The position numbers and the translations under genes are program-made. A stretch of DNA of 64,000 nt from Ilumatobacter coccineus YM16-304 (GTDB lineage: Bacteria; Actinomycetota; Acidimicrobiia; Acidimicrobiales; Ilumatobacteraceae), in contig NC_020520.1 in the NCBI RefSeq assembly GCF_000348785.1, positions 4,092,001-4,156,000 on the forward strand, read 5' to 3'. Below are positions 36,519 through 45,737 of the stretch, one piece after another. The stretch's first letter is position 1, and each line of letters starts with the position of its first letter. The notes beneath the pieces were generated by a model. That model saw only the letters and a list, made by a program, of their open reading frames with translations, did no database searches and was not told the DNA's origin.

Positions 36519-37274
36519 ATGACGACGACCGACTGGAACCCTCTGCTCCGCAGCGAGTTCGACAAGCCGTACTGGGCCGAACTCCAGGCGTTCGTCGCGA
36601 CCGAGCGGCGTGAACACACCGTGTATCCGCCACACGACGACGTGTTCACCGCGCTGCGTCTCACGCCGCACGCCGAGACGAAGGTCGTCATCATCGGTCA
36701 AGACCCGTACCACGGCCCACAGCAGGCCCACGGGCTCGCGTTCTCGGTGCGTCACGGCGTCCGGATCCCCCCGTCGCTGCGCAACATCCACAAAGAACTG
36801 CACGCCGACCTCGGACTGCCCGTCCCCGCGCACGGCAACCTCGAGCGATGGGCCCGGCAAGGCGTGCTGTTGTTGAACACGTCGTTGACCGTTCGTGCGG
36901 GGCAGGCGGGCTCGCACTCGGGCAAGGGGTGGGAGACCTTCACCGACCAGGTCATCGACGTCGTCAACGACACCGCCGACCCGGTGGTCTTCGTGCTGTG
37001 GGGCAACCACGCTCGGCGCAAAGCTGCGCGGATCGACACGCGCCGACATCGCATCATCGAGTCGGCTCACCCGTCACCGCTGTCCGCGCGCAACGGGTTC
37101 TTCGAGAGCCGCCCGTTCAGTCGAGCCAACGCACTCCTCGCCGAACTCGGACGCGATCCGGTCGACTGGAATCTGGTCGACGAACCCGGCACCGACCTCG
37201 CCGGCGACCACACCGGCGTGCAGACAGATGGCACGTCGGTTGGCACGAGTGGCCTCGGATCGGGTACGAACTGA
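36519..37274 (+). CDS. ung: Uracil-DNA glycosylase, family 1
   Basis: A 251-residue enzyme that removes uracil from DNA. The water-activating loop GQDPYHG (about 60-66, with catalytic Asp), the LLLNTSLTVR segment and the minor-groove HPSPLS loop (about 184-189) are all conserved. The C-terminal 25 residues are a Gly/Thr/Asp-rich extension. The ATG at 36519 was chosen over an ATG at 36492 because it fits family length. It runs 2 bp into the start of the BrkB-like gene, so those two are co-transcribed. Confidence 0.95.
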   Translation: MTTTDWNPLLRSEFDKPYWAELQAFVATERREHTVYPPHDDVFTALRLTPHAETKVVIIGQDPYHGPQQAHGLAFSVRHGVRIPPSLRNIHKELHADLGLPVPAHGNLERWARQGVLLLNTSLTVRAGQAGSHSGKGWETFTDQVIDVVNDTADPVVFVLWGNHARRKAARIDTRRHRIIESAHPSPLSARNGFFESRPFSRANALLAELGRDPVDWNLVDEPGTDLAGDHTGVQTDGTSVGTSGLGSGTN

Positions 37275-37276
37275 TC

Positions 37277-38152
37277 ATGGCGTGGACCACGAGCGATCGA
37301 GTGATGGCCCTTCGTGAACGTTGGCGGCCCTTCGACGTCTTCGCCGAGATGATGGACGGTTGGCGGCGACACCTCTCGGGGCGCAACGCCTCGCTGCTCG
37401 CGTTCTTCGCGTTCCTGTCGATCTTCCCGCTGCTCCTCGCCGTGACGACGATCCTCGGCTTCGTCCTCGAAGACAACGACGAACTGCGTGAGCGCCTCGT
37501 CAACGGCGCACTCAAAGACATCCCGGGCCTCGGCGCCGACCTGGCCGAAGGCACCATCAGCGGCAACGTCTGGGCGCTCGTCATCGGGCTGTTGAGCGCG
37601 CTGTGGTCATCGACCAAGGCGTTCGTCGGCCTCCAGGGAGCGCTCGACGACACGTGGGAGGTCGACGTCGACGACCGCGCCGGCCTGCCGGTGCTGCGCG
37701 GGCGGGCGCTGCTCGGCATCCTCTTCCTCGGCGGAGCGCAGATCGGCTCGATCGTGGTCGCCACGATCGTCAACGCGGCGGGTCTTCCCATCATCGGCAA
37801 CGTCGCACTGATCGCCGGCACCGTGGTCATCAACATCGTCGTCATCGGGGCGATGTACCGGTTCCTCACCTCGGCGTCGCCGACGTGGCGCGACGTGTGG
37901 CCTGGTGCCCTCATCGCCGGCACAGTCTTCACGCTGCTCCAACACTTCGGCACCACCATCGTGAAGAACATCACCGAGAACGCCGGCGACACCTACGGGC
38001 AGTTCGCCCTCGTGCTCGGCATCGTCACGTGGCTCAGCCTCGTCGCCATCACCACGCTGATGTGCGCCGAACTCAACGCGGCGCGCGTGCGCCTCGCTCG
38101 CGGAACGCTCGACGACCTCGGCCCCGAGTTCGACCTGCCGATCCGCGCCTGA
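37277..38152 (+). CDS. YihY/BrkB family inner-membrane protein
   Basis: A 291-residue integral membrane protein with six hydrophobic helices. It has the family sequence RNASLLAFFAFLSIFPLLLAVTTILG, FVGLQGALDDTWEV and YGQFALVLGIVTWLSLVAITTLMCAELNA. BrkB/YihY proteins were once called ribonuclease BN by mistake; their real role is unknown, possibly transport. It lies 2 bp downstream of ung, probably in one transcript. Confidence 0.9.
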   Translation: MAWTTSDRVMALRERWRPFDVFAEMMDGWRRHLSGRNASLLAFFAFLSIFPLLLAVTTILGFVLEDNDELRERLVNGALKDIPGLGADLAEGTISGNVWALVIGLLSALWSSTKAFVGLQGALDDTWEVDVDDRAGLPVLRGRALLGILFLGGAQIGSIVVATIVNAAGLPIIGNVALIAGTVVINIVVIGAMYRFLTSASPTWRDVWPGALIAGTVFTLLQHFGTTIVKNITENAGDTYGQFALVLGIVTWLSLVAITTLMCAELNAARVRLARGTLDDLGPEFDLPIRA

Positions 38153-38240
38153 CCGCACCGACCGGCTCCGGCCATCGCGTCGACCATCTTCCGCTGTTTC
38201 CGGACGCCTCCGCCCCGGCGAGCGAACCGACGACGCCGCG

Positions 38241-39485
38241 TCAGGTGGCGAGGTGGGTCGCGATAACGCTGCTGGCTTCGAGGGTGCGATGCACCGGACA
38301 CTTGTCGGCGATGAGCAGCAGTCGCTTGCGGTCGTCGTCGCTCAGATCGGCGCCCTCCAGCACGATCGCTCGTTCGAACCGGTCGATCATGCCGGTGCGC
38401 CCGACGAGGTGTTCGTTCTCGGCACATTCGACACAGTCGTCGGCGTGCACCTTGTCGTGGCTCACCTCCACCGACACGCGATCGAGCGGCAGCTTCTTGC
38501 GGTCGGCGTACATGCGCAGCGTCATCGACGTGCAAGCCCCCAGTGCCGCTCCGAGGAAGTCGTACGGTGCCGGGCCGGCGTCGAACCCGCCGATCGACGT
38601 GGGCTCGTCGGCGAGCAGGCGGTGGCGACCGACGACGACATGGTTGAGGAACGGGCCCTGCGAGGTCTCGGCCACCACCACCGCGTTGGTCGCCGCCGGA
38701 GCGTCGAGGGCACCGCTCTGATCCTCGACGTAGCGAGTCGCGAACGCGGCGATCGACGCTGCCGCGAACTCGGCGTCGAGCGGGTCGGACAGCAGGTGGT
38801 CGGCGCCGTCGAGCGACACGAAGCTCTTCGGGTGCCGGGCGGCCTGGAAGATCTCGGCAGCGTTCTCGACGCCGACGACGTTGTCGATCGGTGAATGCAG
38901 GACGAGGAGGGGCTTGCGCATCGCCCCCACCTTCTGCGAGATGTCGTGCCTGGTGAGATCGTCGAGGAACTGCTGTCGGACGGTGAACTTTCGTCCCGCC
39001 ACGTCGACCTCTGCTTCGCCTCGCTCCGCCAGGTCGTCCAACGACCCGTCGAGTAGACCGACGAGGTGTTCGGTGTCGGCCGGAGCGCCGATCGTGACCA
39101 CGGCGCGCACCTCGTCGACCTCGCCGGCGACGTGCAGCACCGCCGCACCGCCGAGCGAGTGCCCGACGAGGACCTGGGGCGCTCGGTGGTGCTCGCGCAG
39201 CCAGCCGACCGCGGCGAGGAGATCATCGGTGTTCGACTTGAAGTTCGTGTTCGCGAACTCGCCGTCGCTGCTCCCCAGCCCGGTGAAGTCGAAGCGCAGC
39301 ACACCGAAACCGGCATCGGTGAGCGCCACCGCGAGGCGCCCGACCGAGCGGAGGTCCTTTCCGCAGGTGAAACAGTGGGCGAACAACGCGAACGCCTTGG
39401 GCGGCCCCGCCGGGAGATCGAGGCGAGCGGCCAACTGGTCGCCCTGGCTGCCCGTGAAGGTGACGCGATCGATGCGTGAGCTCAT
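38241..39485 (-). CDS. Alpha/beta hydrolase fused to OsmC-type peroxide reductase domain
   Basis: 414 residues. The N-terminal alpha/beta hydrolase has the nucleophile elbow GHSLGG (about 107-112), catalytic acid in LHSPIDNVV and His in DGADHLL. The C-terminal domain (about 280-410) is OsmC/Ohr-like, with the redox Cys pair in LGACTSMT (about 315) and KCPVHRTLE (about 398) that reduce organic hydroperoxides. The fusion is known in other bacteria as a bifunctional hydrolase/OsmC protein. It presumably hydrolyses esters and detoxifies peroxides. The start at 39485 was chosen over the long upstream frame. Confidence 0.9.
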   Translation of the reverse strand: MSSRIDRVTFTGSQGDQLAARLDLPAGPPKAFALFAHCFTCGKDLRSVGRLAVALTDAGFGVLRFDFTGLGSSDGEFANTNFKSNTDDLLAAVGWLREHHRAPQVLVGHSLGGAAVLHVAGEVDEVRAVVTIGAPADTEHLVGLLDGSLDDLAERGEAEVDVAGRKFTVRQQFLDDLTRHDISQKVGAMRKPLLVLHSPIDNVVGVENAAEIFQAARHPKSFVSLDGADHLLSDPLDAEFAAASIAAFATRYVEDQSGALDAPAATNAVVVAETSQGPFLNHVVVGRHRLLADEPTSIGGFDAGPAPYDFLGAALGACTSMTLRMYADRKKLPLDRVSVEVSHDKVHADDCVECAENEHLVGRTGMIDRFERAIVLEGADLSDDDRKRLLLIADKCPVHRTLEASSVIATHLAT

Positions 39486-39621
39486 GGGCCAGACCCTACG
39501 AAGTGCGAATGAACGATCTCGGAACGCCCCGACCTGTGAACTTTCGGCGGGAGACTGACACGCCACGCGACACCTACGCCAGCAAGGCTGTAAAGTCCTC
39601 CCGAATGGCGGAGGTACTCGT

Positions 39622-41469
39622 ATGAATCCCCTGTCGCTCATCGCCGCTGGCGAGTCAGCCGTCGGCCCGACGCTCGCTGTCATCGTCGGAGCGGGCATGT
39701 TCGCTCAGTGGCTCGCTTGGCGCACGCAGTTGCCGTCGATCATCGCGCTGCTCATCGCCGGACTCGTGCTCGGCCCGGTCACCGGGGTGCTCGACCCCGA
39801 CGACCTGCTCGGCGACACGCTGTTCCCGATCGTGTCGCTCGCCGTTGCCCTGATCCTCTTCGAAGGCGGTCTCGACCTCCCGCCGCGCGAGCTCCGCAAC
39901 ACGGGCACCGCGGTGCGGCGGCTCATCACGATCGGCGCGGTCATCACCTTCGTCGTCGGGTGGTACAGCGCCCGGACGATCTTCGAGATCTCCAACGAGG
40001 CGGCGATCGTGCTCGGTGCGGTGCTCGTGGTGACCGGCCCCACCGTCGTCGGGCCGCTTCTCCGCTTCGTCAGACCCGCCGGCACCACCGGTCCGATCCT
40101 GCGCGCCGAAGGCGTGCTCATCGACCCGATCGGCGCCACCGGCGCACTGGTGGCGTTCGAACTGGTGCTCGCCGACGAGGCCGGCGAGGCCGTCCTCAGC
40201 CTGCTCGGCACGGTCGGACTCACACTGCTCGCCGGCATCGGCTTCGGTCTCGCTGCCGCCTTCGTCCTCGACCAGGCGTTGCAGCGGTTCTTGATCCCCG
40301 ACCAGTTGGCCGTGCCGGTCACGTTCGCGTTCGTGGTCGCCAGCTTCGTCGCCGCCAACGAGATCCAGGAAGAGTCCGGGCTGCTCGCCGTCACCGTGCT
40401 CGGCATCTACCTCGCCCGCCGAGACAGTTCGACGATCCGACAGGTCCTCGAGTTCAACGAGAGCCTCCGCACGCTGCTCATCTCGGCGTTGTTCATCCTG
40501 CTCGCCGCTCGCATCGAAGCCGACGCGCTGCGCGACGTGCTCGTTCCGTCGCTGCTGTTCCTCGCGGTGCTCGTGTTGATCGCCCGGCCGCTCACCGTGC
40601 TCGTGTCGACCGTTCGCACATCGCTCACGTGGCGAGAACGAGCCTTCCTCACGACCATGGCCCCTCGCGGCATCGTCGCCGCCGCCGTGTCGGCGATCTT
40701 CGCGCTCCGACTCGAGGAAGAGGGGGTCGCCGACTCCGAGAAGATCGTGCCGATCGTCTTCCTCGTCATCATCGGCACGATCGTGGTCTACGGCTTCCTG
40801 GCAGGTCCGGCTGCTCGCTTGCTCGGTCTCGCCGAGGCGCAGGCCGACGGCGTGCTGATCGCCGGCTCGCACTCGATCGGCCGTGGGCTCGCACTCGAAC
40901 TCAAGGAGCGTGACGTCAAGACGCTGCTCATCGACACCGACCCGTACAACGTCACCCGCGCCATCGCCGGTGGCCTGACCGCGCGACGTATGAGTGTGCT
41001 CGCCGAGGAAGCCACGCACGATCTCGACCTGCGCGGCATCGGCCGAATGCTCGCGCTCACCTCCAACGACGAGGTCAACGCGCTCGCCACCGGTCGGTTC
41101 GCTCGGGCGTTCGGCCGACGTGAGGTGTTCCAGTTGGCGCCCGGCAAGCGGCGCAGCGGCCAGTCGGCCGTGCCCGACGAGTACCTCGGGCGGATCATCG
41201 GCATCGACGGACTCACCTACGCCACGCTCGACGAGCGGTCGCGGCAGGGCTGGAAGGTCGTCGGTGCTCCCGCCGGGCCGACCATGAACACCGCGCTCGA
41301 CGAACAGCTCTTCATCCCCCTCGCCCGCGTGACCGAAGGTCGCATGGCCTTCATCTGCCGCAACGACCCGTTGCCGACAGAGGGTGATGTCATCGGGCTC
41401 GCCGCACCGTCACTGCAACGTCAGATCGCCGCCGACAAGACGGCTGACGAACCCGCCGACGCGGAGTAG
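39622..41469 (+). CDS. CPA-type cation:proton antiporter with C-terminal RCK/TrkA-N-like region
   Basis: A 615-residue membrane protein. About twelve helices cover residues 15-400, with antiporter landmarks RTQLPSIIALLIAGLVLGP, LFEGGLDL, an acidic/polar core (LIDPIGATGALVAFELV) and MAPRGIVAAAVSAIFALRLEE. After the last helix comes a soluble segment (DGVLIAGSHSIGRGLALELKERDVKTLLIDTD) with a Rossmann-like RCK/TrkA-N pattern that may bind a nucleotide. It likely exchanges Na+ or K+ for H+ in pH or salt homeostasis. The start has a strong GGAGG ribosome site, 7 bases upstream. Confidence 0.9.
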   Translation: MNPLSLIAAGESAVGPTLAVIVGAGMFAQWLAWRTQLPSIIALLIAGLVLGPVTGVLDPDDLLGDTLFPIVSLAVALILFEGGLDLPPRELRNTGTAVRRLITIGAVITFVVGWYSARTIFEISNEAAIVLGAVLVVTGPTVVGPLLRFVRPAGTTGPILRAEGVLIDPIGATGALVAFELVLADEAGEAVLSLLGTVGLTLLAGIGFGLAAAFVLDQALQRFLIPDQLAVPVTFAFVVASFVAANEIQEESGLLAVTVLGIYLARRDSSTIRQVLEFNESLRTLLISALFILLAARIEADALRDVLVPSLLFLAVLVLIARPLTVLVSTVRTSLTWRERAFLTTMAPRGIVAAAVSAIFALRLEEEGVADSEKIVPIVFLVIIGTIVVYGFLAGPAARLLGLAEAQADGVLIAGSHSIGRGLALELKERDVKTLLIDTDPYNVTRAIAGGLTARRMSVLAEEATHDLDLRGIGRMLALTSNDEVNALATGRFARAFGRREVFQLAPGKRRSGQSAVPDEYLGRIIGIDGLTYATLDERSRQGWKVVGAPAGPTMNTALDEQLFIPLARVTEGRMAFICRNDPLPTEGDVIGLAAPSLQRQIAADKTADEPADAE

Positions 41470-41511
41470 CCGCCGGTGACGTCGATCCGACACGAGCAGG
41501 TCGAACCGTCC

Positions 41512-41901
41512 ATGTCAGGCGAGGTCATCACCCGCCTGTTCGTGTACGGCACACTGCAGCCTGGCGACGTGAGGTGGCATCACCTCGAACCGTTCGTCGT
41601 CGACGACGGTGTCGCCGACACGGTGACCGGGCGAGTGTTCGACACCGGCCTCGACTACCCGGCCGCGATCTTCGGTGACCACGCCGCACCCGGCGGCACC
41701 ATCGTCGGCCGCACGTACACCCTCGACGAGGCGTCGCTCGCCGATGCGCTCGCCCATCTCGACGAGGTCGAGGACACGGTGGGTGGCCGCTACCACCGGG
41801 TGTCGGTCATCACCGGCACCGGCACGACAGCCTGGGCGTACGAGTACGGCGGGGGCCTCGACCTCGTCGAGATCGTGTCGGGCAACTGGTTCGATCGCTG
41901 A
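41512..41901 (+). CDS. Gamma-glutamylcyclotransferase-like (AIG2 fold) protein
   Basis: A 129-residue protein with the GGCT/AIG2 fold: the substrate-binding loop VYGTLQPG, then AIFGDHAAPGGTIVGRTYTL and the Glu in LDEVEDTVGGRYHRV. Members cleave gamma-glutamyl amines or peptides to 5-oxoproline. A GTG start at 41476 would add 12 residues. The downstream LLM oxidoreductase gene begins 79 bp away. Confidence 0.82.
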   Translation: MSGEVITRLFVYGTLQPGDVRWHHLEPFVVDDGVADTVTGRVFDTGLDYPAAIFGDHAAPGGTIVGRTYTLDEASLADALAHLDEVEDTVGGRYHRVSVITGTGTTAWAYEYGGGLDLVEIVSGNWFDR

Positions 41902-41980
41902 GCGACCGACGGAAGCCGATCCGCGACTTCTCGGAGGTCGGCACGGGGCCGAGCGCCGAGCTGGTCTACGTTCACTTCCC

Positions 41981-42868
41981 ATGAGCGTTCGCGACGACCT
42001 GACCACCACCGGACTCTGGTACTTCACCGACGGCATGGCAGCCGGCGAAGCCGCCGAGTTCGCCGGACGAGTCGAGTCCCTCGGCTACTCGACCCTCTGG
42101 CTTCCCGACACGGTCGGCCGCGACCCGTTCGCCCACATCGCGTGGCTCGGATCGCAGACCACGACGCTCAACTTCGCCACCGGCATCGCCAACATCTTCC
42201 ACCGGCACCCCGGCCCGATGAAGCAGGTCGCGAACACGCTCGGCGAGCAGACCGGTGGCCGCTTCATGCTCGGCCTCGGCGTCAGCCACGGTCCGATGGT
42301 GGCGGGGCTCCGCGGGCTCGACTACTCGAAGCCGCTCACGAAGATGCGCGAGTACCTCGCCGCCATGGACGCGCAACCCTTCGCCGGCCAGGCACCGAGC
42401 GACCCGGTACCGGTCGTGCTCGCCGCGCTCGGTCCGAAGATGATCGAGCTCTCCGAGAGCGCCGCCGACGGGGCACACCCGTACTGGAGCACACCCGAGC
42501 ACACCGCGATGGCCCGTGAGCTCCTCGGGCCCGATGCCCTGTTGTGCGTCGAGCAGAAGGTGTGTCTCACGACCGACGCCGGTCTCGCTCGAGAAGCGGC
42601 ACTCGCACAGCTGTCGATCTACGCCAACCTGCCGAACTATCGCAACAACTGGAAGCGACTCGGCTTCACCGAAGACGAGATCGAACACCGCGACCAGCGC
42701 TTCATCGACGCCGTGTTCGTGTGGGGCGACGACGAACGCGTGAAGGCGGGGGTGCAGGCCCACTACGACGCCGGCGCCACGCACGTGTGCGTGCAACCGG
42801 TCGCTCCCGGCGGCGAACGCGTGCTCGACGATCGCGTGCTTGAGCTGCTCGCACCGAACAACAACTGA
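41981..42868 (+). CDS. LLM-class flavin- or F420-dependent oxidoreductase
   Basis: A 295-residue bacterial luciferase-like monooxygenase-fold protein. It reads LGYSTLWLPDTVGRDPFAHIAWLGSQTTTLNFATGIANIFHRHP, the pattern of F420-dependent actinobacterial members, with ETGGRFMLGLGVSHGPMV-type (LGEQTGGRFMLGLGVSHG) and a C-terminal TIM-barrel phosphate region. The choice between F420 and FMN is inferred from this pattern. It is probably co-transcribed with the next unknown gene, 8 bp downstream. Confidence 0.87.
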   Translation: MSVRDDLTTTGLWYFTDGMAAGEAAEFAGRVESLGYSTLWLPDTVGRDPFAHIAWLGSQTTTLNFATGIANIFHRHPGPMKQVANTLGEQTGGRFMLGLGVSHGPMVAGLRGLDYSKPLTKMREYLAAMDAQPFAGQAPSDPVPVVLAALGPKMIELSESAADGAHPYWSTPEHTAMARELLGPDALLCVEQKVCLTTDAGLAREAALAQLSIYANLPNYRNNWKRLGFTEDEIEHRDQRFIDAVFVWGDDERVKAGVQAHYDAGATHVCVQPVAPGGERVLDDRVLELLAPNNN

Positions 42869-42876
42869 CCGACTCG

Positions 42877-43896
42877 ATGCGACCGAGCCGCCTCCGACTC
42901 GCCGACACCGACGACCAGTCGTCGATCGCATCGATCGAGGTGCCGATCGACGGCGAGCACGTGACCGTCGCGCTCACCGAGTTGCGGCCGCTCCGGCGTG
43001 CAGAGGTGAGCGACGCGGTCCTCGCCGGGCTCGAACCCCATCTCCAGGCCAGCGCCGACCACGACGCCGACGACGCCGCCGGTCTTCGCAGCAGTGCCGG
43101 GCTGCCCGTGTCGACCGGTGACGCGACCACCTCGACCGGACCGGTGCGCGTCGCCCTCGTGGCCGGCGAGCTGCAGCCCGGCCGGTTCGTCGTCGACCTG
43201 CTCGGCCACGTTCGCCTCGGCGACGAGGAGCGGTGGCACGGCGCCGGCTACGTGCTCGTCCGCCCGAGCTCCGATCCTGCGGTCACCGGGGCGCATCCAC
43301 AGCTGCACGGCTTTCACGACCCGCCCCAGAAGTCGATCTACAGCGACCGTGGCTACGCCCGACGCTGGCGGGAGCCCCTCCCCGACTCGCTCCGGCTCGA
43401 CCTGTTCGCGCTCGACGACGCTGCCGAGCCGACCGACGTGCTGTCAGCCGGCTACCTCCAGGCGAACGGGATCTTCGTCTCGACGGCCCTCGCCGACGAC
43501 CTTCGCGGTTTCACGATCTCGAACGGTCACTGGTTCGACGCGGTCGCCACGCGACGAGGCGAGCAACACCGCCTGCAGTTCCTGCAACTGCTGCCGTCGG
43601 GTGCCATCGACTTCGAACGGTCGACGTTCCGGATCGACGGCGGCATCCACCACAGCATCCGCGAGGTCGTCCAGCTCGACGATCTCGACGCCGTCGAGGC
43701 GTTGCGAGCAGAGCTCGTCAGGTCGCAGCATCGTCCAGCGCTCGTCCCCGATTCGATCGTCATGGCCAGTCACCCCGACCTGTTCAGCGTGCCGGCCAGT
43801 ACCGACATCGCCATGTCGATCGGGCTGCTCACCGGGTTGAACGAACGAGGCCGGACCGGCATCGACGTCGTCGTTCCCGACTACCCGCTCGGCTGA
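42877..43896 (+). CDS. Conserved hypothetical protein, unknown function
   Basis: 339 residues, with no signal peptide, no membrane helix and few Cys. It shows mixed alpha/beta, acidic/Arg-rich sequence with GAGYVLVRPSSDPAVTGAHPQLHGFHDPPQKSIYSDRGYARR in the middle. It starts 8 bp after the LLM oxidoreductase stop, on the same strand, so it is probably co-transcribed. The C-terminal part (DSIVMASHPDLFSVPASTDIAMSIGLLTGLNERGRTGID) has a faint look of DUF1629-type immunity domains, but I do not trust that similarity enough to name a function. Confidence 0.7.
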   Translation: MRPSRLRLADTDDQSSIASIEVPIDGEHVTVALTELRPLRRAEVSDAVLAGLEPHLQASADHDADDAAGLRSSAGLPVSTGDATTSTGPVRVALVAGELQPGRFVVDLLGHVRLGDEERWHGAGYVLVRPSSDPAVTGAHPQLHGFHDPPQKSIYSDRGYARRWREPLPDSLRLDLFALDDAAEPTDVLSAGYLQANGIFVSTALADDLRGFTISNGHWFDAVATRRGEQHRLQFLQLLPSGAIDFERSTFRIDGGIHHSIREVVQLDDLDAVEALRAELVRSQHRPALVPDSIVMASHPDLFSVPASTDIAMSIGLLTGLNERGRTGIDVVVPDYPLG

Positions 43897-44043
43897 CGAG
43901 ACATCGACCGGTCCCCGCCGCGGCTGAGGGAGCAGTCGGCAGCGTCATGCGACCCGTCCTCGACGATTCCGCGACCGGAATGAAGCGCGGAGCGTCCTGG
44001 TTGTACTTATGTCACGCTGTGTTGCGTGCGGAAGGACTCCCCC

Positions 44044-44844
44044 ATGACCGACGCCAACCGACACCAGAACACCACACCGAACATCACCACGCGAGCCAGC
44101 ACCATCCGGCTTCGAGTCGGACTCGCCCTCGTCGCTGCGGTCGGTCTGACCAGCGCAGCGGTCGTCGGCTCCCAGCTCGGTGATGCCGCAGCGCTCGACG
44201 GCTCGCTCGACGCCATCCCGTACACCCGGGCGCAGGCGCTGGACGAGGCGGCGTCCAACCGGTCGTCGGGCGAGGTCATCCAACTCACCTCCAACGCCTC
44301 GGCCCTCGACGCCACCGAACAGCGAGATGACGGCGAGGGCATCATCCCGTCGAGCGATGAGGTCGCCGACACCGTCGGCGAGATCGCGTCGACGGTCGGC
44401 GACAGCCTCGCCGACGTCGGCCGGTGCATCCTCGAACTGCTTCCCGACGTGTTCTCCGGATCCAGCGACACCACATCCGACGTCGTCGACGACGCCACCT
44501 CTGCGTGCGCCGACCTCCTCCCGAGCGCCGACGACTTCGGTGCCATCGACCTCGGCGCGTTCGATCTCTCCGACATCGACTTCGGTGCCATCGACATGGG
44601 CGGCGTCGACCCCACCGACGTCGGCTTGCCAGGTGGCTTCGATGTCACCGACATCGATCTGAGCGAGCTCGCCGACGTCGAACTGCCCGACCTCGGCGAA
44701 CTCGACACGCAGTTCGACGACCTGGACATCGGCAGCGAGGTGCTCGACGTGGTCGCCGATGTGGCCGACGAGGTCGTCGACTTCTTCAAGGAACTCCCGG
44801 GCAACGTCCGCGATCGCTTCGACGGACTCTTCGGAAGCGACTAG
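44044..44844 (+). CDS. Secreted or membrane-anchored acidic protein with Asp-rich repeats
   Basis: About 266 residues. An N-terminal hydrophobic helix (about 21-42) follows a Thr/Arg-rich tail and acts as a signal or anchor. The exported part is very acidic, with loosely repeated FGAIDLGAFDLSDIDFGAIDMG-type blocks (residues about 160-225) of Asp-x-x-Phe/Ile and Gly. Such repeats could bind Ca2+ or form an extended rod. The start at 44044 has AAGGA upstream. No family recognised. This is the last gene before the less GC-rich stretch. Confidence 0.65.
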   Translation: MTDANRHQNTTPNITTRASTIRLRVGLALVAAVGLTSAAVVGSQLGDAAALDGSLDAIPYTRAQALDEAASNRSSGEVIQLTSNASALDATEQRDDGEGIIPSSDEVADTVGEIASTVGDSLADVGRCILELLPDVFSGSSDTTSDVVDDATSACADLLPSADDFGAIDLGAFDLSDIDFGAIDMGGVDPTDVGLPGGFDVTDIDLSELADVELPDLGELDTQFDDLDIGSEVLDVVADVADEVVDFFKELPGNVRDRFDGLFGSD

Positions 44845-44909
44845 TGCCGTGTCCAGGAACGTTCGCCCCGCTGTGGGGTGCTGACGAACCGGCGTTAGGT
44901 GACAACTGC

Positions 44910-45185
44910 CTACGGGGCCGGAGTCGTCGTCGGGCGCAAGTGCTCAAGCATCGGATCGACGATCACCATGATTCGATCTTGTTCCTGTTTGACGATCCAG
45001 AGAAACGCCGCGGTCGCGGCAGGCGGGCACAGCAGTCCGATCAACAGGAGCACCCTGGCGGCCCATCGGCGCGTGACATGGACGACTCGAAGCGACTTCG
45101 ACTCGAAGTCCGCAAGCTGGTACAGAAGCCACGCGGCACCCAGAGCGATCGGGGTCGATGCAGCCAAGATCCACGGTGCGTTCAT
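44910..45185 (-). CDS. Small two-helix membrane protein, orphan
   Basis: 91 residues with two hydrophobic segments (about 4-20 and 44-67) and a charged C-terminal tail. The ATG at 45185 (an upstream ATG at 45263 would give 117 residues with a Cys-bearing leader) gives a simple hairpin membrane protein. The G+C of this gene is visibly below that of the long genes on either side. No family recognised; its reality as a gene is moderately supported by hydrophobic pattern only. Confidence 0.45.
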   Translation of the reverse strand: MNAPWILAASTPIALGAAWLLYQLADFESKSLRVVHVTRRWAARVLLLIGLLCPPAATAAFLWIVKQEQDRIMVIVDPMLEHLRPTTTPAP

Positions 45186-45357
45186 ACCTGGAGATTCTGA
45201 CGAATGGGTGTCGCAGTGTTCCGGCTCCGCGACGACGGCGAAATCGCCCTGAGAGTCCTCCACGGCAACGACCAGCCGGCCCCAACAGTCGGAGGTCTGT
45301 CCGTGCGATTTAGCTTGTAACGACCGGGAAGAGATACCCGAGAGCGAACGGACGATC

Positions 45358-45363
45358 TATAGT
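45358..45363 (+). promoter_or_regulatory. -10 promoter element TATAGT, leaderless start
   Basis: TATAGT ends 6 bases before the ATG at 45370, the spacing expected for a -10 box of a leaderless mRNA that begins at the start codon. Leaderless transcripts are common in actinobacteria. A possible -35 is not clear. Confidence 0.4.
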
Positions 45364-45369
45364 TCAGGA

Positions 45370-45618
45370 ATGATCGAACACAGTCTCCCTAACCGTAGGG
45401 AAGACATCAGCCATACGGTCGCCAACACCGATTGGCACTTCCAGCCTCAAGAACGACTGCCGGGTCCAGGCGGTGCCTTCAACGGGTACGTCGCAGCTCT
45501 TGACCACGTCGACGGTCGCGTGATCCTCGACAATCCGGACAACCCGTGCGACATCGAGTCAGCGCTTGGTCTTGTTGGTCCAACTGAGCGACGCGGTCTC
45601 ATCCGTCAGTTCGGTTAA
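45370..45618 (+). CDS. Small orphan protein
   Basis: 82 residues, soluble, mixed polar, with no domain recognised (starts MIEHSLPNRREDISHTVANTD). It lies in the less GC-rich stretch and is preceded by a -10-like TATAGT at leaderless spacing, which supports expression. Its end lies before a gap of 119 bp. Confidence 0.4.
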   Translation: MIEHSLPNRREDISHTVANTDWHFQPQERLPGPGGAFNGYVAALDHVDGRVILDNPDNPCDIESALGLVGPTERRGLIRQFG

Positions 45619-45737
45619 CAAAGAGCGCAGAACGTGCTCGGCTATACCATCCGCGCCTACGCGCTCACCGAGGCTCGCGCCGAACCGGCGCTCCGGGACA
45701 CTCTGCAATACTGCGGCACGGCGTAGTCTCGACTCAC

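Noticed and set aside
44850-44905. Attachment site of a mobile element at the left edge of the low-GC stretch
   Set aside because: GTTCG...CGAAC arms with CCCC/GGGG inside form a possible hairpin, but no matching repeat was found at the right side and no integrase is near.
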